12,334 bases of DNA, taken from the NCBI GenBank assembly GCA_964628905.1, contig CAZVNS010000045.1, positions 1 to 12,334 of the forward strand, given 5' to 3'. This DNA comes from JAJPXC01 sp964628905 (GTDB lineage: Bacteria; Bacteroidota; Bacteroidia; Bacteroidales; Muribaculaceae). The notes beneath the pieces were generated by a model that worked only from the letters and a program-made list of their open reading frames with translations, had not been told where the DNA came from and did not search any database. Below are positions 1-6,804 of the stretch, one piece after another; positions within the stretch are counted from its first letter, which is position 1, and each line of letters opens with the position of its first letter. A program made the translations under genes and the position numbers.

Positions 1-33
1 GGATAAGTTTCTATAAGCTCCCCACCAAAACAC

Positions 34-53
34 AGGGATTTGTACGTGTCCCT
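34..53. promoter_or_regulatory. Imperfect palindrome, candidate operator upstream of the lipoprotein gene
   Basis: The arms AGGGA (34-38) and TCCCT (49-53) are exact inverted repeats around a central GTAC (42-45), all on the same centre; the three bases between each arm and the centre do not pair properly. The right arm touches the -7 promoter element at 53-60. A dyad of about 20 bases in this position would suit a dimeric regulator, but no regulator gene is visible here and the match could be chance. Confidence 0.25.
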
Positions 54-60
54 AAATTTG
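53..60 (+). promoter_or_regulatory. Bacteroidota-type -7 promoter element for the lipoprotein gene
   Basis: TAAATTTG matches the Bacteroidota -7 consensus TAnnTTTG exactly and would start transcription about 30 bases before the ATG at 97. A TTTG at 39-42 is only 10 bases upstream, too close to be the usual -33 element (19-21 bases), so the -33 box is weak or absent. Confidence 0.45.
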
Positions 61-96
61 TCCTATTATTGTATGACCTAAATCATTTTATCAAAA

Positions 97-426
97 ATGA
101 AGAATGTAATTATCTCAGCAGCAATAGTATTATTCGCCCTTGGACTGTCATCTTGCATTAAAGAGAAACCCCAACAGTGGGAATACAAGATAGTCAAAAT
201 TGAAGGTACAGACAACGGTAAATTTGACAATCTAACATTTGAAGACCCCACAAAAAAACTTAACAATCTCGGTGAAGACGGATGGGAAGTAGTGTCAACC
301 TACACAGAGCATCAAACAGTTCACCCAAACTTCGGAAATGAGGAATATGTAACAGGTCTCCAACCTAATACACGAACATCTGTTGTCAATTTTGTACTTA
401 AACGTAAGGTTTCTTTCAAGAACTAA
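97..426 (+). CDS. Small DUF4177-like lipoprotein
   Basis: This is a 109-residue predicted lipoprotein. Residues 1-19 form a type II signal peptide (basic N-terminus, hydrophobic core) ending in the lipobox LSSC with the acylated Cys at position 20. The mature part has WEYKIV (28-33), a stretch LNNLGEDGWEVVS (55-67) and a closing strand VVNFVLKRK (96-104). A 'W/YEYK..., then L..LG.. GWE' arrangement is typical of DUF4177, a small alpha/beta fold of unknown function. The gene is visibly AT-richer than its neighbours: sampled lines are 30-45% GC against about 58% in a sampled line of the RND gene, and it has many AAA/AAT codons. This hints at separate ancestry. It converges on the efflux operon across a shared terminator. 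The lipoprotein call is firm, the domain assignment fair, the function unknown. Confidence 0.8.
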   Translation: MKNVIISAAIVLFALGLSSCIKEKPQQWEYKIVKIEGTDNGKFDNLTFEDPTKKLNNLGEDGWEVVSTYTEHQTVHPNFGNEEYVTGLQPNTRTSVVNFVLKRKVSFKN

Positions 427-440
427 TCAGTAAAACGAAG

Positions 441-471
441 CAGGCGGATACTCTGGATGGGTATCCGTCTG
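441..471. terminator. Bidirectional intrinsic terminator between convergent genes
   Basis: The arms 441-451 (CAGGCGGATAC) and 461-471 (GTATCCGTCTG) form an 11-bp stem with one G-U pair and a 9-base loop. A T-rich stretch follows on the plus strand (TGTTGTTTA), and on the minus strand the hairpin is followed by CTTCGTTTTACTG. It lies between the plus-strand lipoprotein gene and the end of the minus-strand efflux operon, so it can serve both. Confidence 0.7.
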
Positions 472-496
472 TGTTGTTTATGTGATTAGATAGGGG

Positions 497-790
497 TCAG
501 ATGGTGCGCTCGATAGGCCAGACGAAGGCGCGGAGTCCGAGCTTGGGGGTTTCGAGATCCATGGCGTGGAGCTGGTCGAGCACGTTATCTACGCGGTGGT
601 CATCGACCATGGTGAGGATTGAGCAGGCGAGCGATGGCCATGCGTGAGAGCCGTAGTGGGGCTCACCGTTGACCGTACCGCGACCCTGCACCTGCTCCCA
701 GGCTGTGAAGCCGCGGCAGTTGGACTTCTCGAGCATTGTGACGATACGGTCGTAGTATGCTTGGTCGAATGCTATGAATATTGCTTTCAC
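497..790 (-). CDS. PII/CutA-like small protein at the end of the RND efflux operon
   Basis: This 97-residue protein looks like a divergent member of the PII/CutA ferredoxin-like superfamily. An N-terminal strand MKAIFIAFD is followed by a helix (YYDRIVTMLEKS, 12-23), then an extended loop with GRG and PHYGSHAWP in the T-loop-like region. A second beta-alpha-beta unit follows (CSILTMVDDHRVDNVLDQL) and the C-terminus is RAFVWPIERTI. PII-like proteins encoded beside metal or drug RND pumps have been described as a separate group, PII-NG in my recollection; DUF3240 and CutA are similar alternatives. It starts with GTG at 790, the only reasonable start, because an in-frame stop lies four codons upstream. 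It begins 23 bases after the pump's stop codon, so it is almost surely co-transcribed. A role in sensing a ligand or binding the pump's cytoplasmic face is inference; the fold call rests on pattern, not alignment. Confidence 0.75.
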   Translation of the reverse strand: MKAIFIAFDQAYYDRIVTMLEKSNCRGFTAWEQVQGRGTVNGEPHYGSHAWPSLACSILTMVDDHRVDNVLDQLHAMDLETPKLGLRAFVWPIERTI

Positions 791-813
791 GATTTCAGGG
801 AATTAAATGATTG

Positions 814-3800
814 TTAAGAGTTTTGCTTGGCTCGAACCTTACGGAGCTGCTTGCGGGTACGTCGGATGCCCACGTAAGCGAAGATGCAGTAGAGGGTGGG
901 CACGAACAGTAGTGTGAGGATGGTCGACACCGTGAGGCCACCGATCACGGCAGTACCCATTGGTCGCCACATCTCAGCGCCCTGGCCTGTGCCGATTGCC
1001 ATAGGCACCATACCGAGGATAGTAGTAAGCGTGGTCATCACCACGGGACGCAGACGTGACTTACCTCCGAGGATCACGGCTGAACGTATCGACATGCCGC
1101 GTTCGCGGTTGAGTGAGATGTAGTCGATGAGCACGATACCATTCTTCACCACGATGCCGATCAGCATAATCGCTCCGATGAGCGACATCACGTTGAGTGT
1201 ATGTCCGCTGATGTATAGGATGATGAACACTCCGGAGAATGCGAAAAGCAGTGAGGTCATGATGATCGCCGGATAGGTGTAGCTCTCAAACTGTGCCGCC
1301 ATCACGATATAAACCAGTATGATAATCAGGGCAGCAAGTGTGAGTAGGTCTTTGAACGAGTCCTGCTGATCCTCGTAGCTACCTGCGAGCTCTATGTTGA
1401 TGCCCACCGGAATGTCCATCTTGTCGATTTCGGCATTTGCGGCCTCCACCACCTGGCTCATTGGAACACCGTCGACCACAGTCGACACGGTGACAATACG
1501 CTCGCGGTCCTTGCGCTCAATAGTGGGTGGGGTGAAGCGCTCCACGACCTTACCCACTTCCTTAACTTTGACGGGAGTGCCGGCGGGAGTGATGATGTTG
1601 ATGTTCTCAATGTCGGCGAGCGACTGGCGGTGGGCAAGATCGTACATCACCTTGATGTCGTACTCCTCTCCATCCTCGCGGTATTGAGATGCTATTGAAC
1701 CGTTAATACGGTTGCGCAGCGCGGTAGCTGCAGTGGCAAGGTTAAGCCCGTGCATGGCGAGCTTCTCACGGTCAAAGTCTACTTGATACTCAGGTTGGTA
1801 GTCGGCGCGTGATATACGCACGTCGGCTGTGCCGGGAATGGTGTTGAGTATGCGTGTGAGGCGTTGAGCCACGGAGTCTGTCTCAGTGAAGTCGTAACCG
1901 TAGATTTCGAAGTCGACAGTAGACTGACCACCCATCGAGCTCCCTCGGTTACCACCAACGTTGACTTGGACCTTGGAGAATTCGGGGTAACGTTTGAGGT
2001 CTTCACGCATCAGTTTGGCGATTTCGATGATTGAGCGGTCGCGGTCGCCGGGGTCGCTCAGTCGTATATTCATCGACACGATGTGGGGGCCGTTGTCGCT
2101 CAGCGAACTCCAGGTGTTGTCGCTTGAGGCTGTACCTGAGGTGTAGTTCAAAACCTGTATCTCGGGGTACTTTTCGCGCCATTCGCAGGCAAGACGCGCG
2201 GTGACTTCGTTTGTCACTTCCACGCGTGTGCCGATGGGCAGCTCAAGATTGACTCCGAGGCGGCCATCGTCGGCAGTGGGGAAGAACTCTGTGCCGACAT
2301 TGCGCACCAGGAATATCGACCCAACAAAGATAGCGGCGCACACGATTATAGTGACAAGTTTGTGCGAAACCACTTTGGTCAAGAGCCATGCGTAAGCATT
2401 GTCGAATGCGTCAAGGCCGCGGTTGATGGGGGTGAACAGCAGCTTGTAAATGCGTCCGTGGCGGTTGTTGCGCTTGAGCAGCTGAGAGCAAAGCATGGGG
2501 GTGAGCGACAAGGCGCAGATGGTGGAGATGATCATCATGATGGTGACCATCCAGCCTAACTGGCGGAAGAGCACGCCGGTCATGCCTGTGACAAGTGTCA
2601 GCGGGAAGAATACGGCGATAAGTGTGAGCGTTGAAGCGATTACTGATACCGCCACCTCGTTGGTGCCATGCACGGCGGCCTGCTTGGGATCGGATCCTCG
2701 CTCAATATGGGTAGTGACATTCTCAAGTACGACTATCGCGTCGTCGACCACCATACCGATTGATATCGATAGCGCCGATAGCGAAACGATGTTCAAGCTG
2801 TTGCCTGTAATCGCAAGGTAGATGAATGAGGCGATCAGCGAGATGGGGATGGTGATTGTGATGATCAATGTGGCTCGCCAACGTCCAAGGAAAACGAAGA
2901 CCACGATCACCACAAACAGCAGCGCATAGAGCACTGTCTCGGTCAATGAGGCTATAGTGTTGCGGATATTGTCGGAGGTGTCGACGATTACTCCGAGCTT
3001 CACGTCAGAGGGGAGGCGCTTTTGAAGCTGAGGAAGCATCTTGAGCACTTGCTCAGAAATCTCCACGGAGTTGGCGCCTGACTGCTTCTGGATGATGATC
3101 ATGGCGCCCTTGTTGCCGTCGTTGTAGGTCTGCTGGGCACGCTCTTCGAGGGAGTCGTCGATGGTGGCCACATCCTTGAGGTAGATGTTGTGTCCGTCGA
3201 CTGAGCCCACAACGATATCTGCCATCTGCTCTGATGCCACAAACTCACCCTGCACACGCAGCGAGTAGGTGTCAGATCCGATATCAAATGAACCGCCCGG
3301 AATGTTGCGGTTTTCATTGGCTACGATCTGTGAGATGGTTTCAACCGAGAGATTATAGGCCTCAAGTTTCTGGGGGTCAACATATATGTGGATTTCTCGC
3401 TTGGGGGCACCAGAGATTGACACCGAGCCTACGCCGTTGATACGGGCTAAGGGGTTGACCACAGCGTCGTCAAGGATTTTGTAGAGCCCCGGCATACTCT
3501 CTTCAGCCTCCACCGAAAGCATCACGATAGGGATCATGTCGGTTGAGAATTTGAAGATAATCGGGGTCTCGGCGTTGTCGGGAAGCATCGACTTGACCAT
3601 ATCGAGCTTGTCGCGCACATCGTTGGTAAGCACGTCGATGTCCTTGCCGTATTCAAATTCAAGAGTGATCACCGAGACATTCTCACGTGACTTGGAGGTG
3701 ATATGCTTCAAGTCGTTGACGGCATTGAGCGAATTCTCGAGCGGTCGCGTCACATTTTGCTCAATATCCTGCGCGCTGGCACCCTCATAGGTGGTCATCA

Positions 3801-3939
3801 CCATCAGGGTATTTGTTTCGATATCGGGATAAAGGTCGATGGGGAGGGTTGAGAGTGAGAAAAGACCGAGGATGGCTACCGCTACGAAGCATAGCGTGGT
3901 CATAATCGGGCGTTTTACTGCTGAACCGTATAAGCTCAT
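814..3939 (-). CDS. RND efflux pump inner-membrane permease (HAE/AcrB-like)
   Basis: This is a full-length RND transporter of 1041 residues. It has a first transmembrane helix at about 12-34, a large periplasmic domain (about 35-330), TM2-6 (about 335-485), a second periplasmic domain (about 550-860) and TM8-12 (about 865-1022). The proton-relay residues of the AcrB type are present: Asp399-Asp400 in GMVVDDAIVVLEN (TM4) and Lys932 in GIVVKNGIV (TM10). The double Asp favours the drug/hydrophobe (HAE) branch over metal-exporting CzcA-type pumps. The frame is open upstream to 4095, but the 52 extra residues would overlap the adaptor gene and are low-complexity. ATG at 3939, giving MSLYGSAVKRPI, is the normal RND N-terminus. 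It is the third gene of the operon, after channel and adaptor. Substrate unknown. Confidence 0.95.
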   Translation of the reverse strand: MSLYGSAVKRPIMTTLCFVAVAILGLFSLSTLPIDLYPDIETNTLMVMTTYEGASAQDIEQNVTRPLENSLNAVNDLKHITSKSRENVSVITLEFEYGKDIDVLTNDVRDKLDMVKSMLPDNAETPIIFKFSTDMIPIVMLSVEAEESMPGLYKILDDAVVNPLARINGVGSVSISGAPKREIHIYVDPQKLEAYNLSVETISQIVANENRNIPGGSFDIGSDTYSLRVQGEFVASEQMADIVVGSVDGHNIYLKDVATIDDSLEERAQQTYNDGNKGAMIIIQKQSGANSVEISEQVLKMLPQLQKRLPSDVKLGVIVDTSDNIRNTIASLTETVLYALLFVVIVVFVFLGRWRATLIITITIPISLIASFIYLAITGNSLNIVSLSALSISIGMVVDDAIVVLENVTTHIERGSDPKQAAVHGTNEVAVSVIASTLTLIAVFFPLTLVTGMTGVLFRQLGWMVTIMMIISTICALSLTPMLCSQLLKRNNRHGRIYKLLFTPINRGLDAFDNAYAWLLTKVVSHKLVTIIVCAAIFVGSIFLVRNVGTEFFPTADDGRLGVNLELPIGTRVEVTNEVTARLACEWREKYPEIQVLNYTSGTASSDNTWSSLSDNGPHIVSMNIRLSDPGDRDRSIIEIAKLMREDLKRYPEFSKVQVNVGGNRGSSMGGQSTVDFEIYGYDFTETDSVAQRLTRILNTIPGTADVRISRADYQPEYQVDFDREKLAMHGLNLATAATALRNRINGSIASQYREDGEEYDIKVMYDLAHRQSLADIENINIITPAGTPVKVKEVGKVVERFTPPTIERKDRERIVTVSTVVDGVPMSQVVEAANAEIDKMDIPVGINIELAGSYEDQQDSFKDLLTLAALIIILVYIVMAAQFESYTYPAIIMTSLLFAFSGVFIILYISGHTLNVMSLIGAIMLIGIVVKNGIVLIDYISLNRERGMSIRSAVILGGKSRLRPVVMTTLTTILGMVPMAIGTGQGAEMWRPMGTAVIGGLTVSTILTLLFVPTLYCIFAYVGIRRTRKQLRKVRAKQNS

Positions 3940-3941
3940 GT

Positions 3942-4020
3942 GAGAGTTGTTAAATTGTTGAGTTTTTGAGTTTTTAAGTTGTTTTAAGGGCTTAAGGTCA
4001 TTAAGGACTTTAAGGTTGGT
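3942..4020 (-). repeat. AT-rich leader with phased TTAAG repeats between adaptor and pump genes
   Basis: The 91-base gap between adaptor and pump holds, on the plus strand, TTAAG at 3974, 3984, 3992, 4001 and 4010, spaced 10, 8, 9 and 9 bases. Next to these, GAGTTTTT occurs twice at 3960 and 3968. In the sense of transcription the unit reads CTTAA, ending just before the pump's ATG. A shorter relative lies before cydA (10769-10806). It could be a leader affecting translation, a degenerate tandem repeat, or drift; I cannot tell which. Confidence 0.5.
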
Positions 4021-4030
4021 CGCAGGGGGA

Positions 4031-5053
4031 TTAGTTGGCGGCTGGGGTTTCGAGTACCTCCACGGCCACACCGTCGGCAAGGCGCGACTGGCCATTGATC
4101 ACCACCACGTCGCCGTCCTCCACTCCTGAGAGCACCTCGTAGGTGTCGCCAAGTCGCTGTCCGAGCTGCACTTGGTTGTAGCTCACGGTGCCGTCCTCGC
4201 CAAGCACATAGACGTATTTGTTGCCTGAGCCTGACATCTTGACTACGGCGCGATCGGGCACCACTACGTTGTCCTGCTGTCCATAGTTGAGCGTTACGCG
4301 GGAGAACATACCGGGGCGCACCTTGCCATCGTTGTTGATGTCGACTTGGCACGTGAACGAGCGTGTCTGTGGGTCGATGGTGGGGTATACCACACTTATC
4401 TTACCGGTATACACTTGGTCGGGGAGGGCTTCGAAGCGTATCTCAACGGGCATGCCGGGTGATACGCGGGAGTATTCGCTCTCGTTGATACCGAGCATGA
4501 TCTTCACGGGGTCGAGTTGCTCCACGGTGAGTATGGGCTGAGAACCGGTCATGTCGCCGGGGTCGTAGTTGCGGGCTGTGACTACGCCGGTAATTGGAGA
4601 TACGAGGGTGGTGTTCTCCACCATGTTACGATATTGGCGCAATGAGGCTTCGTATTCGGTAGTGAGCTGGTCGACTGATTGCTGTGTGCCACCGCCGATT
4701 TCGAGCAGGTATTTAGCGCGGTCGAGGTCGCGGCGAGTGTTGTCGAGACGGATCTTCAGCTGCTCGATGTTGACGTTGTCGAGTATCACCAGTGGCTGCC
4801 CTTTGGTGACGCGGTCGCCTATGTCGACGCGTATTTCCTTGATGCGGTTGGGGGTGGAGGTGGATATGTTGTTGACGTTGTAGCCCTGGACTGTGGCAGT
4901 GTACTCTGACACTTGGTCGACTGCCTGTGAGTGTACTTGGCTGACCTGCACTTGAGGCTTCTCATCGGCAGTTTCAACTTTTTGCTCCTCCTTCGAGCCG
5001 CATGCCGTAAGGATTGTTGCGGCTATGGCTATAGTAAGAAATTGATATTTCAT
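4031..5053 (-). CDS. RND efflux periplasmic adaptor lipoprotein (membrane fusion protein)
   Basis: This 340-residue adaptor links the inner-membrane pump to the outer-membrane channel. The signal peptide (1-17) ends in the lipobox LTAC with Cys18, so the protein should be lipid-anchored. The domains follow the HlyD/AcrA order. The two lipoyl halves are at about 65-92 (IKEIRVDIGDRVTKGQPLV) and 148-178 (TLVSPITGVVTARNYDPGD). An alpha-helical hairpin lies between them (about 94-147), a beta-barrel at about 182-256 (with RPGMFSRVTL) and a membrane-proximal domain from about 260. It is shorter than AcrA (397 residues), mainly through a short hairpin. ATG at 5053 lies 20 bases after the channel gene's stop, indicating one transcript. 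The 91-base gap to the downstream pump gene is unusually long for this operon and holds a repeated AT-rich leader. Confidence 0.95.
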   Translation of the reverse strand: MKYQFLTIAIAATILTACGSKEEQKVETADEKPQVQVSQVHSQAVDQVSEYTATVQGYNVNNISTSTPNRIKEIRVDIGDRVTKGQPLVILDNVNIEQLKIRLDNTRRDLDRAKYLLEIGGGTQQSVDQLTTEYEASLRQYRNMVENTTLVSPITGVVTARNYDPGDMTGSQPILTVEQLDPVKIMLGINESEYSRVSPGMPVEIRFEALPDQVYTGKISVVYPTIDPQTRSFTCQVDINNDGKVRPGMFSRVTLNYGQQDNVVVPDRAVVKMSGSGNKYVYVLGEDGTVSYNQVQLGQRLGDTYEVLSGVEDGDVVVINGQSRLADGVAVEVLETPAAN

Positions 5054-5073
5054 TATTTCGTGGTTTAATAGAG

Positions 5074-6510
5074 TTATCGTTGGGGTGTTGAATACTTGTC
5101 GATGTCGGCTTTGCCAAGCAGCAGCTCGAGGTCACTGTTGGCTACCAGGAAGTTGTAAATCGACTGATAGTAGGCCAGGCGAGCGCGGGTGAGTGCCAGC
5201 TCCGAGTCGCGGAGATCGAGATAGGATGCTGCGCCGATGTCGAAGCTGCGCTGCATAATTTCGTGGGCTTTCTCGGCTTGAGCCACGCTCTCTGAGTTGG
5301 AGGCTATCTGCTTAACGTTGACGTTGACGTTATCGATGGCGAGGTCGACCTGCATGTTGAGCGAGCGCTCGAGGTTCTCGCGTTGCCATTTCATCTCGTT
5401 GACCTGTACCTGCGCTTGTTTAATGCCGTAGTAACGCTGGCCACCGGTGAACAGGGGGAAGTTGAGCGTGACACCTATCATCGAATAGGGGCTCCACCAC
5501 AGATGGCTGAAGGGGGTGCCGTTGTTCGACGATGTCCAGTTGTAGTTTGCTGTGAGTGAGAGGGTGGGGTAGAGCGATGCTTTCTGCACGTCGAATGCAT
5601 GACGCAGAGTGTTGGTCTGCAGCTCGAGCATGCGCAGCTCGGGGTTAGAGGCTATCGAGCGGTCGGTGTTGGTCAGCGCTTGCTCATACATCGTCGCCTC
5701 GTATTCCGACAGACGTGTTTTGGCCGACACGGCATGTGTCGGGTCAAAACCCATGAGTATAGTCAACTGTAGGCGTGCTTGCTTAATGGCTATATCGGCC
5801 TGAGCGATTTCAGGCTCGATGTTTTTCACTGCGACAGATGTGCGCAGAACATCGTATTCCGACGCTGTGCCCACGCTGTATTGCTTCTGATAAATTTCGT
5901 AAGTGATCATCGCATTGTCGTAACTCTCTTGGATCACTCTTCTGGAGTCCTCGGCCAGCAGAAGGCTGTAGTAGGCGTTCTTCACCGAGTTGATGAGCTG
6001 CAGACGTGATTGGCGGGCTGTCTCCACGGTTTGCAGTATCTGCGAGTCGCTAAGTTTGAGCGATGCCCATAGTTGCGGCGCTATCAGTGGCATCGAGGCG
6101 GAGAAGCCTACGGAGTAGGAGTTGTCAAGACCCATCTTGATGCCTTGACGTTCTGAGCTTGATTGAGTGGCAGTTGACTCCTCAACCACATCTGAGTCAT
6201 CTGAACTTGAACCACCAAAGCCTCCGAAGCCGCCTATATTCATATATGCGACCTGCTTGGCGAGGGTGCGGTTGTACGAGCCTTCGAATGAGACTGTTGG
6301 AAGCAGTTGACCCAGGGTTTCCTTCTTAGAGTAGTCTACTCGTTGTATCTCCATGTCGGCGACCTTGATCGTGGGGCTTTGGTCAAGGGCTATGGTGATA
6401 CATTGGTCAAGTGATAGCGGGATTGTATCGGCGGGAGCCGTGGTTTGTGCCTGCGCAGCTATGGGAAGCAGTGCCATGGATGCGGCAAGCAGGTGATGTG
6501 TGTAACCCAT
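5074..6510 (-). CDS. TolC-family outer-membrane efflux channel
   Basis: This 478-residue outer membrane factor is the exit duct of the tripartite pump. Starting at ATG 6510 gives a clean signal peptide (MGYTHHLLAASM..., likely cut after AQA at residue 21), then LSLDQCITIALDQSP, the standard opening helix of the family. The two OEP repeats follow, with long coiled helices such as the stretch around QARLQLTILMG in the first half and the stretch around YLDLRDSELALTRARLAYYQ near the C-terminus. The frame stays open to 6612, but the extra 34 residues would bury the signal peptide, so I reject that start. An unusual Gly-Phe then Ser/Asp-rich stretch occupies residues 92-122, where the first surface loop should lie. 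It is the first gene of the efflux operon. No perfect TAnnTTTG element is seen upstream. Confidence 0.93.
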   Translation of the reverse strand: MGYTHHLLAASMALLPIAAQAQTTAPADTIPLSLDQCITIALDQSPTIKVADMEIQRVDYSKKETLGQLLPTVSFEGSYNRTLAKQVAYMNIGGFGGFGGSSSDDSDVVEESTATQSSSERQGIKMGLDNSYSVGFSASMPLIAPQLWASLKLSDSQILQTVETARQSRLQLINSVKNAYYSLLLAEDSRRVIQESYDNAMITYEIYQKQYSVGTASEYDVLRTSVAVKNIEPEIAQADIAIKQARLQLTILMGFDPTHAVSAKTRLSEYEATMYEQALTNTDRSIASNPELRMLELQTNTLRHAFDVQKASLYPTLSLTANYNWTSSNNGTPFSHLWWSPYSMIGVTLNFPLFTGGQRYYGIKQAQVQVNEMKWQRENLERSLNMQVDLAIDNVNVNVKQIASNSESVAQAEKAHEIMQRSFDIGAASYLDLRDSELALTRARLAYYQSIYNFLVANSDLELLLGKADIDKYSTPQR

Positions 6511-6804
6511 GTATTTTAATATATGTGTCTGAATGAGAAATTTCAGCGTGAAAGTACAAAAAGTGGGTGTATTTGTGAATTTAGTGCGAATAAAGGGCAT
6601 ATTTTGTGCCACTTTTTACCAACATTTAATCAAATTTCCACTGACGTAGAGCGATCGCTTGCGTCAGTGGAAATTGTTGGTTGAATATTTATATAATACG
6701 TGCCTTTGGCAATCGCTGTACTGCGTGTTACAAACGCGATGCGCTTGAACGGGAGAGCTTCGCACTGAGGGCTCACCTATTTGCGGATGGTGACGGTGGG
6801 AGGC
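6511..6804. other. Intergenic region between ilvA and the efflux operon
   Basis: These 294 bases separate two minus-strand operons and must hold the end of one and the promoter of the other. The main structure is the long dyad at 6633-6675. A small hairpin (TGCC, TTT, GGCA) sits at 6701-6711. I searched the minus strand for TAnnTTTG upstream of 6510 and found no exact match. The nearest is TACTTTCA at 6549-6556, with two mismatches and no good -33 box. No coding region is supported here. Confidence 0.6.
6633..6675. terminator. 14-bp perfect inverted repeat, probable terminator or regulatory hairpin
   Basis: AATTTCCACTGACG (6633-6646) and its exact complement (6662-6675) enclose a 15-base loop that itself contains the palindrome GCGATCGC (6651-6658). 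It lies downstream of ilvA and upstream of the TolC gene. A 14-bp stem with an A/T-rich base fits a terminator of the cyd-ilvA transcript, but no clear T tract follows on either strand. An operator or attenuator for the efflux operon therefore remains possible. Confidence 0.55.

Noticed and set aside
39..60. TTTG at 39-42 as -33 partner of the -7 box at 53-60
   Set aside because: The spacing is 10 bases rather than the expected 19-21.
3940..4095. N-terminal extension of the RND pump by 52 residues
   Set aside because: It overlaps the adaptor gene by 65 bases and is low-complexity Pro/Lys/Asn sequence. The family's normal N-terminus begins at the ATG at 3939.
3984..4352. 122-codon minus-strand open frame overlapping the end of the adaptor gene
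   Set aside because: It lies in a different frame inside the adaptor gene, has Arg/Ser-rich composition typical of antisense or off-frame reading and no family features.
6511..6612. N-terminal extension of the TolC-type channel by 34 residues
   Set aside because: It would place the signal peptide in the interior; ATG 6510 gives a proper exported protein.
6724..6738. Hairpin CGTGTT-ACA-AACGCG as terminator of ilvA
   Set aside because: In the minus-strand RNA one pair becomes a C-A mismatch and no T tract follows; the dyad at 6633-6675 is far stronger.
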